Source of the DNA: Polyangia bacterium | Lineage (GTDB): Bacteria > Myxococcota_A > Polyangia > Nannocystales > Nannocystaceae | Assembly: GCA_030424595.1 (NCBI GenBank) | Contig: JAUHWG010000042.1 | Location: forward strand, 1 to 64,000 | DNA length: 64,000 bases | Direction: 5' to 3' | In this document: one piece after another, positions 36,588 through 44,274 of the stretch | Numbering within the stretch: the stretch's first letter is position 1 | How the letters are laid out: each line of letters opens with the position of its first letter | Position numbers and translations under genes: made by a program | The notes under the pieces: generated by a model | The model's database searches: none | What the model was told of the DNA's origin: nothing | The model's input: the letters and a program-made list of their open reading frames with translations, nothing else

Positions 36588-37502
36588 TCAGATAGGCTGG
36601 GCGCTGGTGACCCGCCAGGGACCGTCGTCGAGGCGCTCGAGGGTCCACTTGCGGTGGTACTTGCCGCCGGCGAAGGTCCGGTAGCGCGGGGGGCCGTCGC
36701 CGCCAGCCTCGGCGCGGCCGATGTGGTCGACGACGACCCGGACGCGCTCGACCCTTGCCGGCTCTGGTGCGGGATCGAAGGCGGCGATCGGCTCGCTCGC
36801 GGCGTCGAAAACGAGCTCGGGCGCGCTGACGCCCGCGATCTCGAGGCCGTAGACGTCGGCGAGGAGCTCGCGCCGCGAGCTGTCCCAGACGCTGACGGCG
36901 TCGCGCTCGTTCAGGGTCACCCAGCTCAGGTCGACATAGCTCGACGAGCCGGCGCGGTCGTAGTGGCGGCGCACCTTCCAGGTCGCGAAGCAGGCGAGGA
37001 AGGTGTCAAAGTCGCCGAGCTTGAGGCAGTCGAAGAGGACCCGCATCACCCCCGCGGGGTCGAGCTCCGGCGTCAGCTCCGGCCGGCCGACGGCGAGGAG
37101 CGCGGCCTCGCCGGCGAAGGCCTCGACCTCGACGCCCTCGGCCGCTGCGCTCGCGGCCGCCTCCATGTCGACGAAGAGGCGGTGCTCGGGGCGCTCGTGG
37201 TCCGTGACCAGGGCGGCGAGCGGCCGCACGCGCAGGGCGACCTCGGTCTGGCTGCGGCGGACGTCAGAGACGAGGGCGGGGGTCGCCTCGATCGCGCCCA
37301 GGAAGGTGAGCCGTCGGCGCCCGAGGTTCGGATCGACCTTCTCGATGTACTCGTCGACCGCGCGGAAGAGGGGCCGCGTCGTCGGGTCCTGGCGGCTGAT
37401 CACGTAGAGCCCTTGGGAGCGCCCGAAGCGGTACCAGGAGCGCTTCGCCTCGAGGAGGAGGTCGCGGTCGCCGATCTCCGGGAGGCGGATCCGACGACCC
37501 AC
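36588..37502 (-). CDS. Hypothetical protein, probable 3' part of a frameshifted gene
   Basis: 304 residues with alternating beta strands and helices (HRLFVDMEAAASAA, RRHYDRAGSSSYVDLSWVTLNERDAVSVW, ending RKWTLERLDDGPWRVTSAQPI). The frame is already open upstream of the GTG at 37502: reading FEVDVSELVGRRIRLP continues smoothly from the frame of the next gene with one base added. I therefore think this is the C-terminal half of one protein whose N-terminal half is encoded at 37400-38302. Family unknown. Operon with the helical protein 11 bp downstream. Confidence 0.75.
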   Translation of the reverse strand: MGRRIRLPEIGDRDLLLEAKRSWYRFGRSQGLYVISRQDPTTRPLFRAVDEYIEKVDPNLGRRRLTFLGAIEATPALVSDVRRSQTEVALRVRPLAALVTDHERPEHRLFVDMEAAASAAAEGVEVEAFAGEAALLAVGRPELTPELDPAGVMRVLFDCLKLGDFDTFLACFATWKVRRHYDRAGSSSYVDLSWVTLNERDAVSVWDSSRRELLADVYGLEIAGVSAPELVFDAASEPIAAFDPAPEPARVERVRVVVDHIGRAEAGGDGPPRYRTFAGGKYHRKWTLERLDDGPWRVTSAQPI

Positions 37503-38302
37503 GAGCTCGCTGACGTCGACCTCGAAGGCTTTGGGACCGGGAAGGGCGCGTCGACGAAGCCGGCGCCCGCCCCCTCCGCCGCCGCGAGGTAGGCGGCGAG
37601 CGCCCGATCGGCGGCCTCGCTGACCTGCGCCCCGCGGACGTCGCCGAGCTTGCGATACTCGAGATCGGCCTCCGTCAGCTCGCGCGGCTCGCCGGCGAGA
37701 AGCTCGAGGGCGGCGTCGAGGTCCTCGCGGGCGGCCCGGGCGAATGCGCCGGGATAGTTCGCCTCGAGGTGCTCGACGCGGACGCGGTGCTCCCCGAGGC
37801 GCTCGCTGAGGCGCCGCGTGTCGTAGCCCGAGGTGTAGTCCCAGCCGAGGAGAACGGTCTCGACGAGGTCGCGGAAGGTGTCGTACCAGGGGCTGTAGGC
37901 GTAGGTGAAGCCGTCCTTCTCGCCGTGGGCTGGGCCGTCCTCGCCGAAGGCGCGGCGCCCTTCGGCGTCACGGGTCGTCCGGTGCTCGACCAGCGGCGCG
38001 GTGAAGCTCAGGCGCTCGCCAGGGCCGCCGATCGCCGCCTGGCGCTCGACGTGCAGGGTGATCGCTTGACCTGCCTCGAGGCCCAGGTCGTCGATGCGGC
38101 GGCCCTCGCTGGCGCCGATCACCGCGCCCTCCTCGATCGCCTCCGGGCTGTAGTCGCCGCCGCTGTCGCCGACGAGGCGGTCGCCGACCTTGAGCCCGCT
38201 CCGGCGGAAGCCGCTGTCCCAGTCGATCCAGGCGACGCGGCGCCCCTCGTAGCCCTCGCGGATGTCGCGGGCGGTCCGTAGTTTGCTGTGTCCTGATGCC
38301 AT
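37400..38302 (-). CDS. PDZ-like domain protein, probable 5' part of a frameshifted gene
   Basis: Start ATG 38302 (MASGHSKLRTARDIREGYEGRRVAW). Residues ~15-75 resemble a PDZ-like module (GFRRSGLKVGDRLVGDSGG, LGLEAGQAITLHVERQ). The last ~35 codons (SRSTSASSWVVGS...) look like an out-of-frame translation of the downstream reading frame (36588-37502), with which it overlaps by 103 bp. A one-base deletion near 37526-37533 (plus strand CTCGAAGGCTTTGGG) would explain this. Confidence 0.75.
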   Translation of the reverse strand: MASGHSKLRTARDIREGYEGRRVAWIDWDSGFRRSGLKVGDRLVGDSGGDYSPEAIEEGAVIGASEGRRIDDLGLEAGQAITLHVERQAAIGGPGERLSFTAPLVEHRTTRDAEGRRAFGEDGPAHGEKDGFTYAYSPWYDTFRDLVETVLLGWDYTSGYDTRRLSERLGEHRVRVEHLEANYPGAFARAAREDLDAALELLAGEPRELTEADLEYRKLGDVRGAQVSEAADRALAAYLAAAEGAGAGFVDAPFPVPKPSRSTSASSWVVGSASRRSATATSSSRRSAPGTASGAPKGST

Positions 38303-38453
38303 CTCGCCACACTCGCCGGCGCGCCGAAGAGGCACGCCGAGGCCGCTGCGAGCATACCCGGACGGGCAGCCGCGGTCGCAGGTCGGATCCGCGCGTGCGC
38401 GTGCGCGCCCGCGCGAGACGAGGCTCAGCCACGCGGCGAGCCGAGCTGCGCCG

Positions 38454-38732
38454 CTACTCCTCGGCGTCGTCGCTCGACTCGGCGTCGGCGTCCCCGTCGT
38501 CGTCGCCGTCGTCGTCGTCGTCGTCGCTCGAGACACCGTCGGAGATGTCATCGCCGGCGCCCTTGACGTCCTCGACGGCCTTGTCCCAGCTCTCGTCGGC
38601 GTCCTTGACCTCATTGTCCACGTCGTTCGTGATGCCGTCGACGACCGAGGGGTTGTCTGTGTCCCCTTCCTTCTTGCAGGCGGTGAGGACGAGCGGGAGG
38701 CTGAGCAGGGTGATCGTGAGGATGGATCGCAT
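38454..38732 (-). CDS. Small acidic lipoprotein
   Basis: 92 residues from ATG 38732 (MRSILTITLLSLPLVLTAC). Clear signal peptide with lipobox LTAC and a Lys-Lys after the Cys. The mature chain is highly acidic, ending in a run of Asp/Glu/Ser (SSDDDDDDGDDDGDAD). The Asp run may bind cations. No homologous family is recognised. It lies between the PDZ-like gene and the truncated remnant at 38765. Confidence 0.8.
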   Translation of the reverse strand: MRSILTITLLSLPLVLTACKKEGDTDNPSVVDGITNDVDNEVKDADESWDKAVEDVKGAGDDISDGVSSDDDDDDGDDDGDADAESSDDAEE

Positions 38733-38764
38733 GGGACGACTCTTCGCCGAGAGGCCGGTCGCCG

Positions 38765-39024
38765 TCAAGAGGTGGGCGCAGGGGCGCGCTGGAGCTCGAC
38801 GGTGGCCTCCTGCACGAGGTGGCGGAGGACCAGGCGACCCAGCTCTGCCGGGTCGTCTGTGGCGAAGTCGAAGCCGTCAAAGGCGTGGGCGAGGTCGCGG
38901 ACGACGGTCAGACTCGCCGTCTCGGCCGCGGCGCTGGGATCGTCGGGCGCCGCCTCCCGGAGAGAGGCGAGCACACCACCCTGGCGACGATCGATCGCCT
39001 CCAGAACCCGGAGACCTCCCGCGG
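38765..39024 (-). pseudogene. 5'-truncated gene remnant
   Basis: The minus frame reads as a normal protein C-terminus (WEAAGGLRVLEAIDRRQG..., then DPAELGRLVLRHLVQEATVELQ) and is open back to a TGA near 39024. There it meets the repeated DNA of the IS91-like scar. A GTG at 38974 leaves a possible 69-residue product. The N-terminal part has been lost, most simply by the mobile-element event next door. Family unknown. Confidence 0.6.
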
Positions 39025-39052
39025 CCTCCCATCATTCCTGGCCGATCAGACA

Positions 39053-39194
39053 CATCTCGCGGGTCTGCTGAGCGGTTGGCGCACCCCGTGGAACATCCGT
39101 GAGCTATCAGCGCTTCAGCCTCCACGAGCCTCTGAGTACCCGGCTACCCGGCGCCTCGCCGAAATTCCCGGCTGAAAAATCGTAACCGCCGCGA
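39053..39194 (+). repeat. ~135-bp direct repeat, left copy
   Basis: Shares CATCTCGCGGG, CGGTTGGCGCACC, CAGCGCTTCAGCCTCCA, GAGTACCCGGC and AAATTCCCGGCT in the same order and orientation with 39493-39624. The two copies bracket the transposase fragment. Confidence 0.8.
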
Positions 39195-39201
39195 GGCGAC
39201 C

Positions 39202-39399
39202 ATGACACCGCGCCGCATCGGCTGGGCACACCTCCTCGCGCGGGTCTTCGCCGTCGACGTCACGGTCTGCTCGAAGTGCGGCGGGCGGATGAAGATCGTG
39301 GAGGTCGTCACCGATCCCGGCGCCATCGCCGAGCGACCGCACGGCGCCCGCGCGCCGCCACGACCCTGTCCTCCTGGGCAGTTGAGGATGTTCGCGTAA
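39202..39399 (+). pseudogene. IS91-family transposase, C-terminal fragment
   Basis: 65 codons that read TPRRIGWAHLLARVFAVDVT, the zinc-ribbon piece CSKCGGRM and EVVTDPGAI, ending APPRPCPPGQLRMFA and a TAA. These match the conserved C-terminus of IS91-type (rolling-circle, Y1/Y2) transposases. The N-terminal zinc-binding and catalytic Tyr regions are absent, so the fragment is inactive. It is embedded between two direct repeats. Confidence 0.85.
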
Positions 39400-39492
39400 G
39401 CGCGCGCCGAGGGGTCGCGCTCGGCTTCGCGCGTCCAGCCGTCGACGTCGCGTCCGAAGGCCCGGCAAGGGCGGTGAACTGGTCTACGAACG

Positions 39493-39624
39493 CATCTCGC
39501 GGGACTGTTGAAGCGGTTGGCGCACCTCGTCGAGCGTCCATGCGCCGTCAGCGCTTCAGCCTCCATGAGCCTCCGAGTACCCGGCGCCTTGCCCAAATTC
39601 CCGGCTTGAACTTCTTAACCGCGA
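39493..39624 (+). repeat. ~135-bp direct repeat, right copy
   Basis: Imperfect copy of 39053-39194, 440 bp downstream. Immediately after it comes CCCTACCGCGATA (39625-39637), identical to the tail of the group II intron relic at 10278-10290. Confidence 0.8.
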
Positions 39625-39648
39625 CCCTACCGCGATAACCGCCGGCCA

Positions 39649-40178
39649 CTACAGCGTGTACGCGATGTAGTACTCCAACTCGATCTCCGTTCCTCCGCGA
39701 TCAACGGTAAGCTCGTAGGATGTTTCGCCCATGCCGTACGTCGCAAGAACCGCAGCGACAGTATCCTCATGTGATTCGAGCGACAGCACCGAGTTTACAA
39801 ATGCGCCATTGATCACATATACCCCCATGGATAGAGAGATCGACGCCCCTGGAGTCCACGTAGAACAGTAGGAGGGTGTTGATGGCGCACTCGAGCACGC
39901 AAGAAGGGGGGCGCAGTTCCATGTCCCCCCATATCATCGCAGAGATCCTCATCGGCAAGAATCCCCACAGTATAGGTCGAGTCATCTCGACAGTAAAAGC
40001 CGTTGTAGCTATCCGCGAGCGTTAGGCACTGGCAGAAATCACCGTCGTAGCCAGCAGTTACGTCCGCACAGAGCAAGCAGTCAGGTGTGACTCCAGTGGC
40101 GCCGGTAGTAGTGCCCCCACACTCGCACCCCGGAAACACGCCAAACAGGACGGCGAGAGCGCTCGCAGTGATTCCACG
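39649..40178 (-). pseudogene. Frameshifted lipoprotein-like gene
   Basis: Two minus-strand frames join into one sensible protein. The first reads ASALAVLFGVFPGCECGG (lipobox-like) to DEDLCDDMGG. The second continues GTWNCAPLLACSSAPSTPSYC... to ...GTEIELEYYIAYTL, stop at 39649. The switch falls at the six-G run (plus strand CCCCCC near 39925-39930); a seventh G restores the frame. No in-frame ATG/GTG precedes the signal (a TAG is just upstream), so the 5' end is also damaged. The composition is lower in GC than the flanks. Cys-rich surface lipoprotein is the best guess. Confidence 0.65.
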
Positions 40179-40278
40179 CTATCTACAGATCATGAACACG
40201 AGTCACAGGTGAGAATGCGCACATGTGCACACCCTGTGCCGGATGTCCAGTGACGACAGAGCTAGTATCATAGGATCG

Positions 40279-41553
40279 ATGAGAGATTTTGTCATGCTCG
40301 TTGTCCTCGGGACGACCTTCTCTCTTGGATGCGGTGATGACTCGTGTCAGGTGCTCGACGCAGAGGCGTTTTGGGCCGCCACCGCGGCAGCCCCCTCGCT
40401 CATCTGCATACAAGGAGACCTTGAGATCACCCGGCGGGCCACGGGGGAATTGGCCAATCTCGCGCAGATCCGAGAGGTCGATGGCTCCATAATCCTGTAC
40501 GACAATCTCGGCCTGAAGGAGTTTCCCGCCATGCCCCACTTGCGGCGAATTGGCGGTGCATTGTCGATCTCCGGGAACCAAGATCTTGAGGAAGTTGGCC
40601 CAATGCTGGCGTTGGAGTCTGTGGACGGCTCTCTCTACGTAGGTGACAATCCAGAGCTACACACGCTGGACGTAGGTGGGAACGTAGAAACCATCGCGTC
40701 GGTCTTCATCGCAGAGAATGAAGCTCTCGCTGTAATGAAAGGGTTCGACAGTCTTCGAGTTGCGTCTGGCGACCTCGTGATCGAGAGAAACCCAAGACTG
40801 AAGTCGATCCGACTCCCTGCGCTCGTCGAAGTTGAGGCAACCCTCGCCCTTGTCGACAATTCGGCGCTTGAGGAGGTCGAGTTACCTCTGCTCACGAGGA
40901 TAGGCTCGTGGTGGGCTGTCACCGACAACGGCAATCTTGCCGATCTAGCTGGCTTTGCTGCGCTCGTGGACGTCGGAGACCGCGTGCGCATCCGTCACAA
41001 CGATCTCCTGACAGAGCTTACGCTCCCCCTTGAGGGTCAGACCCCGTGGTCCGTGGAGATCAGCGACAACCAGCGTCTAGAGCGAGTCCGCGTGGCGGGT
41101 GTGGGACTCTCGGACGGGTCGACCGTGACCATCTCGGGCAATGCCTCACTCCTCGAGATCGCTGGGTTTGCGCAGGTCACGACGCTCGCCGGACTTAGGG
41201 TGTCTGACAACCCACTCCTCGTAGATATGACCGATTGGTCGAGCCTTGAGGTCGTCACGGACGATGGGCTGCGAATCTTCAACAATGCGCATCTTGCGCG
41301 GTCGGGCGCATGGTTCCCCCGCCTCACCCAAGTCGACGATCTGTGGGTCTTTGGCAACACTTCGCTCACTCCTGAAAGTGCACACGATCTCGCGAGCCGA
41401 CTTGAGGTCAAGACGATCGCTCGTATCGGCGACAACCTAGGAGAGATGACCTCACTGGACCCTTGCCCATGGCCAGGCGACTTTGTCTGCGACGAGGCTA
41501 CGACTGCGGGAACCGGGCTTTGCGCGGATGATCCAGAGGACTGTCACGAATGA
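40279..41553 (+). CDS. Receptor L-domain/LRR-like lipoprotein
   Basis: 424 residues from ATG 40279 (AGGA upstream). Signal MRDFVMLVVLGTTFSLGC with lipobox SLGC. The body is a run of ~23-25-residue repeats of the form L..I.G.L.I..N..L..V, seen as GALSISGNQDLEEV, GSLYVGDNPELHTL, SGDLVIERNPRLKSI and AGLRVSDNPLLVDM, which matches receptor-L-domain solenoids. The end is Cys-rich (DPCPWPGDFVCDE, GLCADDPEDC). Probably a surface binding protein. Its TGA overlaps the next ATG. Codon use and GC are visibly different from the high-GC surroundings. Confidence 0.85.
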   Translation: MRDFVMLVVLGTTFSLGCGDDSCQVLDAEAFWAATAAAPSLICIQGDLEITRRATGELANLAQIREVDGSIILYDNLGLKEFPAMPHLRRIGGALSISGNQDLEEVGPMLALESVDGSLYVGDNPELHTLDVGGNVETIASVFIAENEALAVMKGFDSLRVASGDLVIERNPRLKSIRLPALVEVEATLALVDNSALEEVELPLLTRIGSWWAVTDNGNLADLAGFAALVDVGDRVRIRHNDLLTELTLPLEGQTPWSVEISDNQRLERVRVAGVGLSDGSTVTISGNASLLEIAGFAQVTTLAGLRVSDNPLLVDMTDWSSLEVVTDDGLRIFNNAHLARSGAWFPRLTQVDDLWVFGNTSLTPESAHDLASRLEVKTIARIGDNLGEMTSLDPCPWPGDFVCDEATTAGTGLCADDPEDCHE

Positions 41554-42647
41554 TCGTTGTTTTGCCCCCCTGGTTCCCTGCCATCGTCGCGAGCGCACTC
41601 CTCGCCTCCGCGTCGCTCGGATGCCAAGCGGACGAAGCGCCGGACCATATCAGTCGCTATGTCGATATCTATGTCATATCCAGCGAAGCCACTCTTTGCG
41701 CGGGTAGCCTCAACGCGATTGATCGCTATATCGAACGTGCGTTTGACTTTCTAGAGGAGTCCATCCCCGCAGGGTTTAGCATCCCCGTCTATGTAGGCGG
41801 TGATCTGCCGCGGACCTACCACGGGTTCTACGATAGCTCCACGGGCCAGGTCTTGTTGAAAGATTTTGAGACGAGCAGAGGCCTGCGCCGTCCACTTGGG
41901 GTTCTTCGGCACGAGCTGACTCACGCGATTGCTGATGAGGTCTGGGGGCAGTCTTCTGCCTTCTTCACTGAAGGCCTCGCTGAGGCGCTCTCGCGACCAA
42001 GCGCGTTTATCAATGATGTGCCCCCACCACCAGCTCCGATTGAGCGCATGCTCGTCGAGGTCGACTCCCTAGAGATCGACTACCTTGCGGCTGCGCGATT
42101 TGTCCGCTTTCTCGTCGACCGGTACGGGGTTCCACGGTTTAGGCAGGTATATCAGAATTCCGCGGGTCTCTCTCTTCAGGAGACAAAGGATCTGTTGGAG
42201 GAGGTCTACGAGCAGCCGTTCGCTCTGCTCGAGTCAAGCTATCTCGAAGAGCCGACGGTGTGTCGACTCGAGGTTGATCAGTGTGATCCTGAAGAGACCG
42301 AGATCGTCGTGGGCGGCTGGAGCAAGACCTACCTGGCCGCGTGCGAGGATCCTAGCTTTATCGGCGCGGCATCAGCAGACTCCAGCAGTTCGGGCCTCGG
42401 CACATCCTGGACGCTCCAGATCGAGCACAGTGGAGACTACAGGCTACGATCACTCGCTCCTGTGACACTCTCCCGCTGCGGATCCTGCGCGGTTCAGAAC
42501 TCGATCCGCACATCTTTTGGTACAGATATGAGCATGTTTCTCCCTGCGGGGCTCTATGTGGTCGAGGTCGAACATGGCGGCGATCCCCACGGGGTCTTGG
42601 ACATTTCCCTGACGCCAGAAATTGCTCCGGTCGAGGGCAGTCCGTGA
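41550..42647 (+). CDS. HExxH metallopeptidase-like lipoprotein
   Basis: 365 residues. Signal ends in lipobox SLGC. The zinc motif HELTHAIAD (HExxH) is followed 17 residues on by FFTEGLAEAL, whose Glu fits a third ligand as in gluzincins. A Cys-containing beta-rich C-terminal domain follows (SRCGSC, YVVEVEHGGDPHG). The start overlaps the L-domain gene by ATGA, so the two are coupled; the stop overlaps the next GTG. A secreted peptidase acting with the L-domain lipoprotein is plausible, not shown. Confidence 0.85.
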   Translation: MIVVLPPWFPAIVASALLASASLGCQADEAPDHISRYVDIYVISSEATLCAGSLNAIDRYIERAFDFLEESIPAGFSIPVYVGGDLPRTYHGFYDSSTGQVLLKDFETSRGLRRPLGVLRHELTHAIADEVWGQSSAFFTEGLAEALSRPSAFINDVPPPPAPIERMLVEVDSLEIDYLAAARFVRFLVDRYGVPRFRQVYQNSAGLSLQETKDLLEEVYEQPFALLESSYLEEPTVCRLEVDQCDPEETEIVVGGWSKTYLAACEDPSFIGAASADSSSSGLGTSWTLQIEHSGDYRLRSLAPVTLSRCGSCAVQNSIRTSFGTDMSMFLPAGLYVVEVEHGGDPHGVLDISLTPEIAPVEGSP

Positions 42648-43270
42648 TTGACGCTCGCGTCGACGGCGTTGCGTTGGAGATCTTTGGCGATGACTTTGCG
42701 GACTTTGAGGGGCTCAACCGGGCGCTGGGCGAGCTCTTCTCGGGCTCGTCGAAGATCCTTCATCTCGGCGTGATGATCGGAAAGCTCTCGATCATCGCTC
42801 AGTCCTCGTGGGACCTCGGACACTACTCTTCGCCTGCTGCGTATTGGTCGCTGATCGATGAGCAGCTCCAGGGCAGCACCGGGCCGGAGGAGGTCGCCCC
42901 GCGCTACGCCTGGATCGTCGACCGGACCCGCGATCGCATTGACGTGTTGCGGAGGCCCGAGCTCACTTGCAGTATTCGCGGCCCGGGTGCGGCTTCTTCA
43001 CCCACGCCTTGCGACGGTCGAGGAACGCGGTCACGTCCTCGTGCATCGGCCCGGCCTTGGCGCGCGCCTTGGCGTTCGAGGTCAGCTTGGGCCGGCTCCC
43101 CTTGCGTCGGGGCTTGGGCTTCAGCGGCTTGCGGTCGACCGCGGCGAGGGCCTCGCGTTGCCAAGGGTAGATCGGGGCACCGTCCGCGCAGCCCTCGTCG
43201 ATATCGTCGGCGGGGCAGAAGAAGCGGATGTGCAGGTGATCGTCGTGGGGGAAGCCGGGCTGGCAGGTGA
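42644..43270 (+). CDS. Hypothetical protein, 3' end probably lost
   Basis: GTG at 42644 overlaps the TGA of the metallopeptidase gene. The first ~107 residues look like a real soluble protein (MIDARVDGVALEIFGDDFADFEGLNRALGELF; LSIIAQSSWDLGHYSSPAAYWSLI). From about 42965 the frame is simply the antisense of the M74 lipoprotein gene and becomes Arg/Ser/Pro-rich. The original 3' end appears to have been replaced at the edge of the low-GC island. Family unknown. Confidence 0.5.
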   Translation: MIDARVDGVALEIFGDDFADFEGLNRALGELFSGSSKILHLGVMIGKLSIIAQSSWDLGHYSSPAAYWSLIDEQLQGSTGPEEVAPRYAWIVDRTRDRIDVLRRPELTCSIRGPGAASSPTPCDGRGTRSRPRASARPWRAPWRSRSAWAGSPCVGAWASAACGRPRRGPRVAKGRSGHRPRSPRRYRRRGRRSGCAGDRRGGSRAGR

Positions 43271-44087
43271 CCGCGGCGAAGAGCTCGACGGTAGCCTCGG
43301 GCGCCGACACTCGAGCGGCCTCTTCGAGGAGGATGTCGCGGAGGTGCTCGACGACGAAGATCCGCTGGACCGCGGCCCCCTCGTGCTCGAGGATCGCCTG
43401 GACAAAGCGCCAGGTCCTCGGGACGTCGAGGGTCACGGGTCGGTCGTCGCCGGGATCGCTGAGATCTCCGTACTCGGTGCCGGCACCGCTGGGATCGAGC
43501 GGGATCGCCTTGCTCTCAAAGGGCTCCCCGTCGGGGCCCAAGAGGTAGAAGAGGACGTCGACGTCGCGCCCGGCCTGGTGCGATCCGTGGCCGCTGATGG
43601 GGCCGCCCTCCGGGAGCGAAAGCTCGCCGATCAGCGCCTCGGAGCCCGGGAGCTCGCGCTCGACGACCGCCGAGGCCTCGATCACGGCGCCGATCATCTC
43701 GACGACGCCGTAGCGGGCCTCATCGCGCTTGCTGGGGTTGTAGCGGTAGCCGGGGCCCTGCCGGGGCAGGCGGATCCCGCCCGAGAGCTGGCCGTCGGCG
43801 GTGGTGCCTGTCGATGTCGTCGCCTCGGGTCCGAGGGTCCTCGGATCGACCGCCCCGGGGTCGAGCACCAGGGCGGTTTCCGCGCTTGGTGGCGCCGCAT
43901 CGCCCCCTGAGGACGTCACCTCCTGCGTCCTCTCCTCGGCTGTCTCTCCCGCAGGAAGCGCCTCAGGGGCCGGCGCCGGGGCGTCTTGGCCGGGGCGGTC
44001 GGGGGACGGCGAGTTGTTCGGGGGCTGTGTCGCGCCGCTGCAGGCGCAGAGGAGCAGTAGGGCGAGCGAGGGGATCGAGGGGCGCAC
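42963..44087 (-). CDS. M74 (MepA-like) murein endopeptidase lipoprotein
   Basis: 374 residues. Signal MRPSIPSLALLLLCAC with Cys16 lipobox. A Pro/Ala/Ser linker (~17-100) leads to the endopeptidase domain with GHGSHQAGRDVDVLFYL and HDDHLHIRFFC, the His/Asp motifs of penicillin-insensitive murein endopeptidases. The C-terminal ~65 residues are basic. It is paralogous to the LysM version at 28183-29493 but lacks LysM. Divergent from the kinase-BRCT gene. Confidence 0.92.
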   Translation of the reverse strand: MRPSIPSLALLLLCACSGATQPPNNSPSPDRPGQDAPAPAPEALPAGETAEERTQEVTSSGGDAAPPSAETALVLDPGAVDPRTLGPEATTSTGTTADGQLSGGIRLPRQGPGYRYNPSKRDEARYGVVEMIGAVIEASAVVERELPGSEALIGELSLPEGGPISGHGSHQAGRDVDVLFYLLGPDGEPFESKAIPLDPSGAGTEYGDLSDPGDDRPVTLDVPRTWRFVQAILEHEGAAVQRIFVVEHLRDILLEEAARVSAPEATVELFAAVTCQPGFPHDDHLHIRFFCPADDIDEGCADGAPIYPWQREALAAVDRKPLKPKPRRKGSRPKLTSNAKARAKAGPMHEDVTAFLDRRKAWVKKPHPGREYCK

Positions 44088-44274
44088 TCCCCGAAGCTAC
44101 GGGGGGAGGCGCGGCGATCGCAACAAAAGGCGGATGCGCAGAGGTGCCCATCGGTACGTTCTCGCGGCTCTGGAGCGGCTCTGGAGCGGCGCAAAGGGGG
44201 GCGTTGGGGTGCTCAGTCCGCGGTCGCGGCCCGGTTGTCGGCGACGATCCGAGGGCTTAGTCTCAGCTTGTCCT

